The position numbers and the translations under genes were made by a program. From contig DASYHP010000067.1 in NCBI GenBank assembly GCA_035998495.1, forward strand, positions 62,001 to 126,000: a DNA stretch of 64,000 bases, read 5' to 3'. Origin of the DNA: Mesorhizobium_B sp035998495 (GTDB lineage: Bacteria; Pseudomonadota; Alphaproteobacteria; Rhizobiales; Rhizobiaceae). The stretch's first letter is position 1, and each line of letters starts with the position of its first letter. Shown here in pieces: positions 1 to 9,443 of the stretch. The notes beneath the pieces were generated by a model, which had not been told where the DNA came from, did no database searches, and saw only the letters and a list, made by a program, of their open reading frames with translations.

Positions 1-1320
1 CTCGGCGCCGATCGCGACCGCGGCTTCGTGGCGCTCGAAGACATGGAATGGGCGCTGCGCCACGCCGTGGGCGGCAAGATGGTGAAGGCCAAATCGCCCG
101 CCGACGTGCTCAAGGCCGGCGATGTCGTCTATGTGGAAGCCAAGGAGGGTTCCTCGGAAGATTATCTGCTGCGCCAGGCGCCGAAGGTCTCGGGCGGGCT
201 CGTCGCCATGGACCCGCACACCGGCCGCGTGCTGGCGATGGTGGGCGGCTTCTCCTACGCGGAGTCCGAGTTCAACCGCGCCACCCAGGCGATGCGCCAG
301 CCTGGCTCGTCATTCAAGCCGATCATCTATGCCGCCGCGCTCGACAACGGCTACACGCCCGCGTCCGTGATCATGGACGGGCCCGTGACCATCCGCATCG
401 GCAACGAGGTCTGGACGCCCAAGAACTATGACGGCAGGGCGGCGGGTCCCTCCACGCTGCGGGCGGGCATCGAGCGCTCGCGAAACCTGATGACGGTGCG
501 GCTCGCCGACGACATGGGCATGAAGCTGGTGGCCGAATATGCCGAGCGCTTCGGCGTCTACGACAAGATGCCTCACCACATCTCGCTTTCGCTCGGTGCC
601 GGCGAGACCACGGTCATGCGCATGGTGTCGGCCTATGCCGTGATGGCCAATGGCGGCAAGCAGATCAAGCCGTCCTTGATTGACCGCATCCAGGATCGCT
701 ACGGCAAGACGGTGTTCCGCCATGACGAACGCGACTGCGCCGCGTGCAATGCGGAGGAGTGGCAGGCCCAGGAGGAGCCGGAGCTCGTCAGCAAGGCCGA
801 GCAGGTGCTCGACCCCATGACCGCCTACCAGATCACCTCCATGATGGAGGGCGTGGTGCAGCGCGGCACGGCCACAACCCTGAATGAGCTCAAGCGGCCC
901 CTCGCGGGCAAGACGGGCACCACGAACGACGGCAAGGACGTCTGGTTCATCGGCTACACGCCCAACCTCGTCGTCGGCCTTTATGTCGGCTTCGACCAGC
1001 CGGCGTCGCTGGGCGCCGACGCGACGGGCGGCAAGCTCGCGGTGCCAATCTTCAAGGAGATGATGGCCGACGTCCTCAAGGATAGGCCCGTCGTGGATTT
1101 CACGGTGCCCGAAGGCATGAAGCTGATCCCGATCAACCGCAAGACGGGCATGCAGGCGAACGAAGGCGACCCCGGCACAATCATCGAGGCCTTCAAGCCG
1201 GGCACCGCGCCCGCCGACAGCTATTGGGTCATCGGCATGGACGGCAGCGCGCCTGAGCCCGCGCCTCTGTCGCCGCAGGCCACGCAGGCCATCAGCGAAG
1301 GCGGCGGCGGGCTTTACTGA
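1..1320 (+). CDS. mrcA: Penicillin-binding protein 1A, C-terminal part (5' end outside window)
   Basis: Bifunctional class A penicillin-binding protein that polymerises glycan strands and cross-links peptidoglycan at the inner membrane. The reading frame is open to the left edge of the window, so only the transpeptidase half is visible. The serine-acyltransferase motifs are present in order: SSFK (SxxK) near base 310, SRN near 480 and KTGTT near 910. The glycosyltransferase domain and membrane anchor must lie upstream. The GTG at base 28 is internal and not a start. prfB follows about 105 bases downstream on the same strand, an arrangement common in Hyphomicrobiales. Confidence 0.95.
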   Translation, partial: LGADRDRGFVALEDMEWALRHAVGGKMVKAKSPADVLKAGDVVYVEAKEGSSEDYLLRQAPKVSGGLVAMDPHTGRVLAMVGGFSYAESEFNRATQAMRQPGSSFKPIIYAAALDNGYTPASVIMDGPVTIRIGNEVWTPKNYDGRAAGPSTLRAGIERSRNLMTVRLADDMGMKLVAEYAERFGVYDKMPHHISLSLGAGETTVMRMVSAYAVMANGGKQIKPSLIDRIQDRYGKTVFRHDERDCAACNAEEWQAQEEPELVSKAEQVLDPMTAYQITSMMEGVVQRGTATTLNELKRPLAGKTGTTNDGKDVWFIGYTPNLVVGLYVGFDQPASLGADATGGKLAVPIFKEMMADVLKDRPVVDFTVPEGMKLIPINRKTGMQANEGDPGTIIEAFKPGTAPADSYWVIGMDGSAPEPAPLSPQATQAISEGGGGLY

Positions 1321-1425
1321 CGGCGCGTGCCGATCGGATTGGGGCCGCCGCGCGCTTTACAGCGCCGGCGGCCCTCCATATATCCGCGCCATCCATTTCA
1401 TTCCAACGAGAGCGGCACGCCGGAC

Positions 1426-2557
1426 ATGCGGACGGAAACGCAGAATTTGGTCGATGAGATCAAGCAGGCCATAAGCCTGCTGAGGAGGCATCTTTGACTG
1501 GGACCAGGCGCTGAAACGACTGGACTACCTCAACATGCGCGCCGAAGACCCGGCGCTGTGGAACGACTCCGCCGAAGCGCAGAAGCTCATGCGCGAGCGG
1601 CAAAGCCTCGATGAGAACATCACCGCCGTCCGCGGCCTCAATCAGGCCCTTGAGGACAATGTCGGGCTCATCGAGCTCGGCGAGGAGGAAGGCGACGAAG
1701 GCGTGATCGAGGACGCCGAGGCGTCGATCCGCTCGCTGGCCGGCGAGATCAAGGCCCGCCAGATCGCCACCATGCTCTCGGGCGAGGCGGACGCCAACGA
1801 CACCTATCTCGAAGTCCATGCCGGGGCGGGCGGCACCGAGAGCCAGGACTGGGCGTCCATGCTGCTTCGCATGTACACGCGCTGGGCCGAGCGCCGCAAA
1901 TTCAAGGTCGAGGTGCTGGAGGTGCATGACGGCGAAGAGGCCGGCATCAAATCCGCTACGGTCGTCATCAAGGGCCACAACGCCTATGGCTGGCTCAAGA
2001 CCGAATCGGGCGTGCATCGGCTGGTCCGCATCTCGCCCTACGACAGCAATGCCCGCCGCCACACCTCGTTCGCGAGCGTGTGGGTCTATCCTGTGGTGGA
2101 CGACACGATCGCCATCGAAATCCCTGAGTCGGAGGTGCGGATCGACACCTACCGCTCATCGGGCGCGGGCGGCCAGCACGTCAACACGACCGATTCGGCC
2201 GTGCGCATCACGCATATCCCCACCGGAATCGCGGTGGCCTGCCAGGCCGAGCGTTCGCAGCACAAGAACCGCGCCAAGGCCTGGGAGATGCTGCGCTCAC
2301 GCCTTTACGAGGAAGAGCTCAAGAAGCGGGAAGCCGAAGCCAACGCCACCGAATCCGCCAAGACCGAGATCGGCTGGGGCCACCAGATCCGCTCCTATGT
2401 GCTGCAGCCCTACCAGCTCGTGAAGGATCTGCGGACGGGCGTGGAGAGCACCAGCCCCGGCGACGTGCTCGATGGCGACCTCGACGAGTTCATGGAGGCG
2501 TCGCTCTCGCAAAGGATTTCCGGCGGGCCCGGGCAGCCGGTAGCGGACGTGGAGTAA
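1426..2557 (+). CDS. prfB: Peptide chain release factor 2, made by programmed +1 frameshift
   Basis: RF2 recognises UGA and UAA stop codons and triggers peptide release. Translation starts at ATG 1426, runs 23 codons to CTT (1492-1494), meets an in-frame TGA (1495-1497), and must slip +1 to continue at GAC (1496) to the stop ending at 2557. The joined product is about 376 residues, the usual RF2 length. The catalytic GGQ motif (SGAGGQHVN) is near base 2170. The stop-codon recognition tripeptide reads SPY (in RISPYDSNARR, near base 2035) where E. coli has SPF. A scan for uninterrupted frames would start the gene falsely at 1535. A palindromic repeat follows the stop codon. Confidence 0.96.
1483..1498 (+). 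promoter_or_regulatory. RF2 autoregulatory +1 frameshift site
   Basis: The sequence AGGAGG CAT CTT TGA C has all parts of the classical prfB recoding site: an internal Shine-Dalgarno-like AGGAGG three bases before the slippery CTT, followed by TGA and C. When RF2 is scarce the ribosome pauses at TGA and slips from CTT to TTT, so RF2 controls its own synthesis. The site matches the E. coli arrangement closely. Confidence 0.96.
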
Positions 2558-2583
2558 CGGCTGGCGGAGGCATGTGACGGCTT

Positions 2584-2627
2584 GGCGCCCCTCCTTCTCC
2601 CCGCAGGTGGGGAGAAGGAGGGGCGCC
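2584..2627. repeat. 44-bp perfect palindromic element between convergent genes
   Basis: Two 19-base arms, starting GGCGCCCCTCC and ending GGAGGGGCGCC, are perfectly complementary around a 6-base loop (GCAGGT). The CTTCTCCCC core resembles longer palindromes near 54.2 and 57.2 kb, so it probably belongs to the same repeat family. It lies between the convergent prfB and M23 peptidase genes and may serve as a bidirectional transcription barrier, although it has no clear T-tract. Confidence 0.8.
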
Positions 2628-2650
2628 GCGGCATCGCCGCCCCTTGCCGC

Positions 2651-3916
2651 CTACAAGAGCTCCCCGATCTTCTTCCCCGCCTTCAGAAACCTCAGCGGGT
2701 CCACGGCCTTGCCGTTCTTGCGCACTTCGTAGTGAAGATGAGGGCCCGTGGAGCGGCCGGTCGAGCCGGACTGACCGATCACGCCGCTGGCGCCGACGCG
2801 ATCCCCCACCTTGACGGCGATGCGACTCAAATGGGCATAGCGGGTCGAAAACCCGTCGCCGTGATCGACTTCGATCATCAGGCCATAGCCGCCGTTGCGG
2901 CCGGCCTTCACCACCACGCCGTCGCCCGCGGCCAGCGTCGGCACGCCCACCGGCACGCGGAAGTCGATCCCAGCGTGCATCGCCGGCCTACCGAGGAGCG
3001 GGTCCTTGCGCACTCCATAGGTGCTCGTGATGCTGCGGTTCGGGGCCGGGTTGGCCAGCGGCAGGCTTTGGGTGAGCGCCTTGGCGCTGTCCAGCGCATC
3101 GAGCGCCTGGTCGAGCTCCTGGACCTTCTCCTCGAAGGCGTCGGCGCCGTGCGGCGGCGCCAGGAATGGCCCGCCCTGGGCAGGCTCATCGACATCCTCG
3201 TCGAGTTCGAGGCCGACGGAAGCCAATGCCTCCTTGATGCCATCCGCCGCGCGGTAGGCGTCATCGGCCAGGCTGCCGAGCCGTTCGAGCTGGTCCGATT
3301 CGATCAGGCGAAGCGACTGGTGGAGCTCCCCGAACAGCTTGTCGGCCTGATCGGCTTGCGACAACGCATCAAACGCCGGCGAGGTGGCGTCGCGGCCGAA
3401 AAAGGCGAGGGGAGAGTTCGCATCGGCCTGGATGGGCTCCACCCGAAGCTGGGGCCGGGTTTCCGGCATTGGCGCCGCTCGGGGCAGGCCTGAGTCCTTG
3501 CCGGCCTCATCCGCCCGCTCCAGGATGGGCTCGAGACGGCCCTGGCGCCGGCTGAGGGTGGATTGACGCTCCAGGAGCTCGGCCACCTTGGTTTCCATGA
3601 GCTGCTGGTCGAGCAGTTGGCGGCTGGTGATTCGATCGACCTGGGTGCGGAGCGCCGAAATGCGGTCCTCATAGGCCTGCTGCATGCGCGCCTGGCGCGC
3701 CACGGCCGCGCCCATCAGGTCGTCGCGCAGCACGAGATAGCTCGTCGCGAGCAGATAGCCGATGGCGACGGCCGAAACTGCGGAGCCCAGAAAGGCGGCC
3801 ATCCAGGGCCGGACCGTGAAATGCCTGATTTCGTCGCCGCGCGCGATGATGACGGTGTGCGGCTCCTTGCGCCTGCCGAACACGGCGGACTGACCAGCGT
3901 TTCTCACGACACCCAA
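2651..3916 (-). CDS. M23 (LytM-type) envelope peptidase with membrane anchor and coiled coil
   Basis: A 421-residue inner-membrane protein with one N-terminal membrane segment (about residues 39-62), a long charged helical region likely to form a coiled coil (about 70-140 and 190-290), and a C-terminal peptidase M23 domain from about 305. The zinc-ligand motifs look intact: HxxxD (H314, D318) and HLH (393-395), with a further conserved H362 in YAHLS. Family members cut peptidoglycan cross-links or activate amidases during elongation or division. The exact role is open. The gene converges on prfB across a palindromic repeat and is followed upstream by bcp, which has its own terminator. Confidence 0.85.
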   Translation of the reverse strand: MGVVRNAGQSAVFGRRKEPHTVIIARGDEIRHFTVRPWMAAFLGSAVSAVAIGYLLATSYLVLRDDLMGAAVARQARMQQAYEDRISALRTQVDRITSRQLLDQQLMETKVAELLERQSTLSRRQGRLEPILERADEAGKDSGLPRAAPMPETRPQLRVEPIQADANSPLAFFGRDATSPAFDALSQADQADKLFGELHQSLRLIESDQLERLGSLADDAYRAADGIKEALASVGLELDEDVDEPAQGGPFLAPPHGADAFEEKVQELDQALDALDSAKALTQSLPLANPAPNRSITSTYGVRKDPLLGRPAMHAGIDFRVPVGVPTLAAGDGVVVKAGRNGGYGLMIEVDHGDGFSTRYAHLSRIAVKVGDRVGASGVIGQSGSTGRSTGPHLHYEVRKNGKAVDPLRFLKAGKKIGELL

Positions 3917-3999
3917 GCTTCTGATCGAACCGGAAGGTGCCCCGATCAGACCCCATTAAGGTTAACAAAGGCTGTGAGTTCGGTGGCGAAGTTCGCATG

Positions 4000-4032
4000 A
4001 AAAAGCCCCGCGCGGGCGACCCGGCGGGGCTT
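4000..4032 (-). terminator. Rho-independent terminator of the peroxiredoxin gene
   Basis: On the minus strand AAGCCCCGC pairs with its complement around an 11-base loop and is followed by TTTTT. It lies 37 bases after the stop codon of the gene at 4069-4539. Confidence 0.85.
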
Positions 4033-4068
4033 GGCCTTCTGGAGAAGAGAGTGCCGTATCGAGCCGCG

Positions 4069-4539
4069 TCAAAGCGCCTTGACGGCGGCCAAGACGTCTT
4101 CGGCATGGCCCGGAACCTTCACCTTGCGCCAAGTCTTGGCGATCCGCCCCTCCCGGTCAATCAGGAAGGTCGAACGGTCCACGCCCCAGTATTTCTTGCC
4201 GTACATGCTTTTTTCCGCCCAGACGCCGAAAGCTTCGATCGCCTTGCGCTCCTCGTCCGCGCCGAGATGGTGGACGAGCCCGTGCTTCTCCGAGAACTTC
4301 GAATGGCTTGTCGCGCTGTCGGGGGAGATGCCGATCACGACCGCGCCTGCAGCCTCGAAGTCCGGCTTGAGGCGGGAGAATTCCAACGCCTCCGCGGTGC
4401 AGCCGGACGTGTCGTCCTTGGGATAGAAATAGACCACCAGCGGCTTGCCCGCATGGTCCGCCGAGCGCCAGTGGGAGCCGTCGCCCAGCGGCGCCTCGAA
4501 CTGCGGCGCTTGTTGCCCCTCCGCGATTTCCGCCATCAC
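4069..4539 (-). CDS. bcp: Thioredoxin-dependent thiol peroxidase (Bcp/PrxQ type, single cysteine)
   Basis: A 156-residue cytoplasmic peroxiredoxin that reduces hydrogen peroxide and organic hydroperoxides. The peroxidatic cysteine is C47 in YFYPKDDTSGCT, the signature of the Bcp/PrxQ family. No other cysteine occurs, so the resolving cysteine found five residues later in E. coli Bcp is missing. The enzyme is probably of the one-Cys kind and needs an external thiol. Two adjacent ATG codons are possible starts (MMAEIAEG). It is likely monocistronic, with a terminator at 4000-4032. Confidence 0.9.
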   Translation of the reverse strand: MMAEIAEGQQAPQFEAPLGDGSHWRSADHAGKPLVVYFYPKDDTSGCTAEALEFSRLKPDFEAAGAVVIGISPDSATSHSKFSEKHGLVHHLGADEERKAIEAFGVWAEKSMYGKKYWGVDRSTFLIDREGRIAKTWRKVKVPGHAEDVLAAVKAL

Positions 4540-4636
4540 CTTTCCTTTCTTTGTGATTACGAACCTGTCCGAAGCCCTATAGGATCAGCCGCGAGGCCGA
4601 TCCGGCAACGGCCCATTTAGTAGGACGCCCACTTAG

Positions 4637-7600
4637 TTGGACAATGGTGTGACGGAGGAAACGCTTCGGCACGAGCGCATCAAATGGAGACGCGCCGACA
4701 TCGCGGATCTCGGCGCGCTGCCCTCAGCCGAAGGCCAGGACCTGCATCCGCGCCCCCAGTCCGGTTCGCGGCCGCGACGCCGCGCGACGCGGCTCGCCGC
4801 GGCGGGCCTGACCGCGACGGTCGCCTTGAGTCTTCTCTTGGCCGGCTTGGTCTATGCCGCCGGCGTTTCCGGCTTCGGCCGCGAACAGTTGCGCCGCGAG
4901 GCGGAGCGCGCGCTGGAGCGCATGATGGGCCAGGACGTCGTCGCCCTGCTCGGCGGCGCGCACCTGTCCTTGGATGGATCGCGGCTGCTCGGGCTGACGG
5001 TCAGCGACGTGCGGCTCGGGGCCGCCGGCGCAAAGGCCAACTGGATCGACGCAGGCGCGGTGCATTTCGGCATCGAGCTTCTGCCGCTGCTCGGCGGCGA
5101 TCTCGCGCTCGGCAGCGCCACGATCGAGAACGCGCGGATCGCGCTGCCTCCGCCGAACCTGGCGCGCCAGGGCGACTGGACGCTGGCCCTGCGCAACAAG
5201 GACGGGCTGTTCCACCCGCAAAAGCTGCCGCCGGCGGCGTTCGAGGGCCTGAACCGCCTTTTCGCGGCGCTCACCGCCGACGCGCCGGGGACGTTGTCGC
5301 TCGCCAATGTGGCGCTCGAGCTTCCGGCGGGGGAGGGCGCCGGGCGTGTTCTCACGATCGAGGATGCCGAAGTCGCAAGCGATGGGCTGACGCTCGACAT
5401 CTCGGCGTCCGGCACGTTCGCCGAGCGATCCTGGGCCCTGGAGGGCACGGCCTCCCGACCCGACAAGCGCGCGCCCGTGCAGGCGCTCGAGCTTCGGCTC
5501 GCCTCCAGCGCGCTGGCCGGACCTGACGACGCGGCGGGGTCGCGCATCGGGGAGTTGACCGTCAAGATCACAGGCGCGGCGGAAGCGGGCCGGCCCGAGC
5601 GGCTCGCCCTCGATCTCCAGATGGGCTCGACCACGCTGGACCTCGGCAAGCGCGGCCTGCTCGAAGGCGAGGTCGGACTGGCCGTCCAGCTAAAGGCGGA
5701 CTCCGACGAGGCGAAGGTGGACCGCCTCGCTCTGCGCGTCGGAAACTCGACCATGCGGTTCAGCGGCGCGCTCGCGCCGCGGCGCGCCGAAGCCGCAACC
5801 ATGCCGGCCTATGGCTACGAGCTGACGCTCGACCAGGCCTCCATCGCGCCGACGGACTCGCCGGAGGCGCCCGTCGCCCTTGAAGGCAGGGTGGTGGGAA
5901 CATTCGATCCCCAGGCGCTGCGGTTGGCCGCGCGCGACGTGTCGCTGGCGGCCGGCCAGGGACGCATCGCCGGCTCCGCCGCGCTCACCGTCGAACAAGG
6001 CCACACGCCCGGCGTCGAGGTCGCCCTCGACGTGGCCGGTCTGAGCGTCGCCGAGGCCAAGCAGCTCTGGCCTTGGTTCACGGCAAGGCAGGCGCGCGAG
6101 TGGGCACTGGAGCATGTCTCCGCCGGCACCGTCGAAAGCGGACGCGTGCGCTTCGACGTGCTTCCCGGGCGCCTCGGCTCCGGCGTGCCCACCACGCCCG
6201 ACGAATCCTGGGGCGAATTCACCATCAGCAACGCCAGCTTCAAGCCGCTGCGCACCTTGCCGGAGGTGCAGGGCGCGGACGGCGTGATCTCCTATCGCGC
6301 CTTCGACGCAGATATTTCCGTCACCAAGGCGGGGATGACCACCCCCGGCGGGTTCCGGCTGGGAGCAAAGGACGCGAAGCTCACACTGCGCGACACCAAC
6401 CACCCGCCCGTGGTGGGCAAGCTCGATCTGACGGTTTCCGGCAGCGCCCAGGGCGCGGCCGAGCTGATCGCGCTGGAGCCCATCGGGGCCGGCGACAAGC
6501 TGCCCTTCAAGCCGGAAGAGCTCAGCGGGCAAGTGGAGGCGCAGGTCCTGTCGGACTTTCCGCTCGAAAAGGGTTTTCCGCGCGATTCGCTGGACTGGGA
6601 AGTCGCTCTGGGCTTCGAGGATCTAGCGCTCTCCAAAGCGCTGGACGGGCAAATGCTCACAAACGCGGAAGGCACCGCCGCGATCCGCCCGGACGGCGCT
6701 TCGATCGACGCCGAGGCTCAGCTCAACGACACGCCGGCGGAACTCCGCGTCGTGGAGCCGTTCCGCCCGGACGGCCCCGCGCGGGAGCGCAAGATCACGT
6801 TGGCGCTGGACGACAAGACGCGTGACCGCCTGGCGCCGGGCTTGTCTTCGATCGTTTCCGGCCCGATCGCCCTTGTCGTGGACGCCGCCGATCCGATCCG
6901 CACTGTCGAGGCCGATCTGAGCCAAGCCAGGCTCGACCTGCCTTGGGTCGGCTGGTCCAAGGGCTCGGGCATCCCGGCCAAGGCGGTGTTCAAGCTGGAA
7001 GGCGAGGGCGGCGACGCCACGATCTCCGACCTGTCTATCGAAGGGCCTTCGTTCCGGGCGAGCGGCTCGGCCACCGTCCGCGGCGGCGCTCTGTCATCGG
7101 CCAAGTTCGGCCGCGTGCGGCTCAATCGAGGCGACGATATCGCCGTCGATGTGCGGCGCGGGGAGGGTGGCGGCTACGCCATCACGGTTTCCGGCGAGGC
7201 CCTCGATGCCCGCTCCTTGCTGAAGCGGATCACGGGCGAGGAGCCGAAGGCGAAGAAGAGCGTCAGGAAGAGCAACGGCCCGGCGGTGACGGTGACGGCC
7301 TCGCTCGGCCAGGCGGTCGGCTTCGAGGGCGAGTCCCTGCGCGACGTGAAGCTCTCCTACAAGAGCGGCAACGCGGGGCGCGGCTCACTCACGCTCGACG
7401 CGCTCACGGCTTCGGGCGCGCCGGTCAGCATCAGCGATGGCGGGAAGGGGGAAACCCGAACCATCGAAATGCAGTCAGGGGACGCGGGCGCCCTTCTGCG
7501 ATTCCTGAACATCTATCCCAAGATGCAGGGCGGCCGGATCGAGGCGGCGCTCACGAGCACGGGCGGCGGGCCGCTCAGCGGGCGCATCAATGCGCGGGAC

Positions 7601-8098
7601 TTCGCGGTGATCGACGAGGAGCGCCTGGGCTCGGTCGTCTCCCGCCGCGCGCCAGGCAGCGCCCGCAGCTTGAGCGAGGCCGTCGAGCGCGAGATCGACA
7701 CGAGCCGCGTGCGCTTCGACCGCGGCTCGGCCGAGATTGCCAAGGGCGAGGGCTTCCTGCGCATCAGGAACGGCGTGCTGCGCGGGCCCACCATCGGCGC
7801 CACCTTCCAGGGCACGCTGTTCGACGCGCAAGGCCGCATGGACATGACCGGCACCTTCATGCCGGCCTATGGGCTGAACCGCCTGTTCGGCGAGCTTCCG
7901 CTGGTCGGCGTCATCCTCGGCAACGGCCGCGACCGCGGCCTGATCGGCGTGACGTTCAAGCTTGAGGGGGAAGCGCGCAAGCCGACCCTGACCGTCAACC
8001 CTTTGTCGGTGATCGCGCCCGGCATCTTCCGCTCGATCTTCGAGTACGACACGGGGGAGGAGCGCTCCTCGCCCCGGCCCGTCACGTCCGTAAGATGA
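4637..8098 (+). CDS. AsmA/YhdP-like envelope protein (DUF3971 type)
   Basis: A 1153-residue protein with an N-terminal cytoplasmic segment, one membrane helix at about residues 55-75 (ATVALSLLLAGLVYAAG) and a very long periplasmic part rich in beta-strand repeats. The layout and the C-terminal AsmA-like region (around MTGTFMPAYGLNRLFGELP) match the DUF3971/YhdP group, whose relatives are thought to carry phospholipid between inner and outer membranes. The start is uncertain. The frame opens with TTG 4637 and a GTG follows at 4649, neither with a good ribosome site. The 3' end overlaps the convergent cfa gene by 17 bases. Confidence 0.8.
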   Translation: MDNGVTEETLRHERIKWRRADIADLGALPSAEGQDLHPRPQSGSRPRRRATRLAAAGLTATVALSLLLAGLVYAAGVSGFGREQLRREAERALERMMGQDVVALLGGAHLSLDGSRLLGLTVSDVRLGAAGAKANWIDAGAVHFGIELLPLLGGDLALGSATIENARIALPPPNLARQGDWTLALRNKDGLFHPQKLPPAAFEGLNRLFAALTADAPGTLSLANVALELPAGEGAGRVLTIEDAEVASDGLTLDISASGTFAERSWALEGTASRPDKRAPVQALELRLASSALAGPDDAAGSRIGELTVKITGAAEAGRPERLALDLQMGSTTLDLGKRGLLEGEVGLAVQLKADSDEAKVDRLALRVGNSTMRFSGALAPRRAEAATMPAYGYELTLDQASIAPTDSPEAPVALEGRVVGTFDPQALRLAARDVSLAAGQGRIAGSAALTVEQGHTPGVEVALDVAGLSVAEAKQLWPWFTARQAREWALEHVSAGTVESGRVRFDVLPGRLGSGVPTTPDESWGEFTISNASFKPLRTLPEVQGADGVISYRAFDADISVTKAGMTTPGGFRLGAKDAKLTLRDTNHPPVVGKLDLTVSGSAQGAAELIALEPIGAGDKLPFKPEELSGQVEAQVLSDFPLEKGFPRDSLDWEVALGFEDLALSKALDGQMLTNAEGTAAIRPDGASIDAEAQLNDTPAELRVVEPFRPDGPARERKITLALDDKTRDRLAPGLSSIVSGPIALVVDAADPIRTVEADLSQARLDLPWVGWSKGSGIPAKAVFKLEGEGGDATISDLSIEGPSFRASGSATVRGGALSSAKFGRVRLNRGDDIAVDVRRGEGGGYAITVSGEALDARSLLKRITGEEPKAKKSVRKSNGPAVTVTASLGQAVGFEGESLRDVKLSYKSGNAGRGSLTLDALTASGAPVSISDGGKGETRTIEMQSGDAGALLRFLNIYPKMQGGRIEAALTSTGGGPLSGRINARDFAVIDEERLGSVVSRRAPGSARSLSEAVEREIDTSRVRFDRGSAEIAKGEGFLRIRNGVLRGPTIGATFQGTLFDAQGRMDMTGTFMPAYGLNRLFGELPLVGVILGNGRDRGLIGVTFKLEGEARKPTLTVNPLSVIAPGIFRSIFEYDTGEERSSPRPVTSVR

Positions 8099-9308
8099 TC
8101 TGCCGCACGTCGATGTGCCCGGTCCGGAATCCGGCCTCGCAATAGTGGAGATAGAACTCCCATAGCCGCTTGAAGCGCTCGTCGAAGCCGAGCGGCGCGA
8201 TCCGGTCCCACGAATTCCAGAACCGCTCGCGCCACTCCCTAAGGGTGCGCGCATAGTCCTGCGGGAAGACCCGCTCCTTCAGGATGGAAAGCCCAGCCTC
8301 CGAGCCGAGGCGCCGGAGGATCGCGGGCGTGGGCAGCATGCCGCCGGGAAATACGTAGCGCTGGATGAAGTCGGCGCGCCTGCGGTAGCCTTCGAAGGCC
8401 TCTTCGTTGATGGTGATGATCTGCAGACCTGCGGCGCCGCCGGCCTTGAGGCAGTTCCTGAGCTTGCGGAAATAGGCGGGCCAGTATTTCTCGCCGACCG
8501 CCTCGAACATCTCGATCGACACGATCCGGTCGTAGCGGCCGGTCTCGTCCCGATAGTCCTGGAGCTTGAAGGCGACCTTGTCGGACAGCCCAGCCTCGGC
8601 GATGCGCCTCGTGGCGAAGTCGAACTGCTCCTTGCTGATGGTCAGGCCCGTGACCTTGCAGCCGATCTCGCGCGCGGCGAACTCCGCGAAGCCGCCCCAG
8701 CCCGAGCCGATCTCGAGCACATGGTCGCCGGCGCGAATGCCGGCGTCGCGGGCGAGCGCCCTGTATTTCTCGGCCTGGGCGGTCTCCAGGTCGTTGGCGC
8801 CCGTCGAGAACAGCGCCGACGAATAGGTCATGCTGCGGTCGAGCCACTGCCGGTAGAACGTGTTGCCGAGATCGTAATGGGCGCGGATGTTGCGCCTGGA
8901 GCCGCGTCGGGTGTTCGTGTTGAACCAGTGCCGCAGCCGCTGCAAGGCCGTGACGATCCAGGAGCCGTTGCCGAGCTTCTCGCCTTCGCGGGCGTTGACC
9001 ACGAAGAGTTCGAGGAAACGGGTGACGTCGGGGCTCTCCCAGTCGCCGTCCATGTAGGACTCGGCCAGGCCGATCGTGCCGCCGAAATAGGTCCGGCCGG
9101 GCATTCGCCAGTTGTGGAGCACGACCTGCGCGTCCGGACCCGGCGCCTGTCCGACGACGCGGATCCGGCCGCGGTCGGGCAGGGTGATGTCGAGCGAGCC
9201 GAAGGATAGTTGGAGGAGGGCCCGCAGCGTGGCGCGCGCCCGCGCCGGCAGCCCCTGCGCGACGACAGCGAAGTTCTCGGCGTCGAGCTCCACCGCCTGA
9301 CCGACCAT
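8082..9308 (-). CDS. cfa: Cyclopropane-fatty-acyl-phospholipid synthase family methyltransferase
   Basis: A 408-residue enzyme that transfers a methylene group from S-adenosylmethionine to double bonds of membrane phospholipid acyl chains. The SAM-binding motif VLEIGSGWGGFAEFAA is typical, preceded by the HYDLGNTFYRQWLDRSMTYS signature and followed by IVSIEMFEAVGEKYW. I chose ATG at 9308 (MVGQAVELD). A longer reading from 9395 adds a low-complexity leader with no support. It may help adapt membranes to acid or stationary phase. The gene converges on the DUF3971 gene. Confidence 0.9.
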   Translation of the reverse strand: MVGQAVELDAENFAVVAQGLPARARATLRALLQLSFGSLDITLPDRGRIRVVGQAPGPDAQVVLHNWRMPGRTYFGGTIGLAESYMDGDWESPDVTRFLELFVVNAREGEKLGNGSWIVTALQRLRHWFNTNTRRGSRRNIRAHYDLGNTFYRQWLDRSMTYSSALFSTGANDLETAQAEKYRALARDAGIRAGDHVLEIGSGWGGFAEFAAREIGCKVTGLTISKEQFDFATRRIAEAGLSDKVAFKLQDYRDETGRYDRIVSIEMFEAVGEKYWPAYFRKLRNCLKAGGAAGLQIITINEEAFEGYRRRADFIQRYVFPGGMLPTPAILRRLGSEAGLSILKERVFPQDYARTLREWRERFWNSWDRIAPLGFDERFKRLWEFYLHYCEAGFRTGHIDVRQIILRT

Positions 9309-9443
9309 GGTTCCGTCTCGCCCACTCCCAATAAGTGGCGACGATCTTCCACGTCGGCACCACGCCTTCAAGAGTGCTGACGCCGGCAAACACAAGCTTT
9401 CGGTGAAAAAGTCGTCAACCGTTCAGGACGGCAGGCGCGCAGT

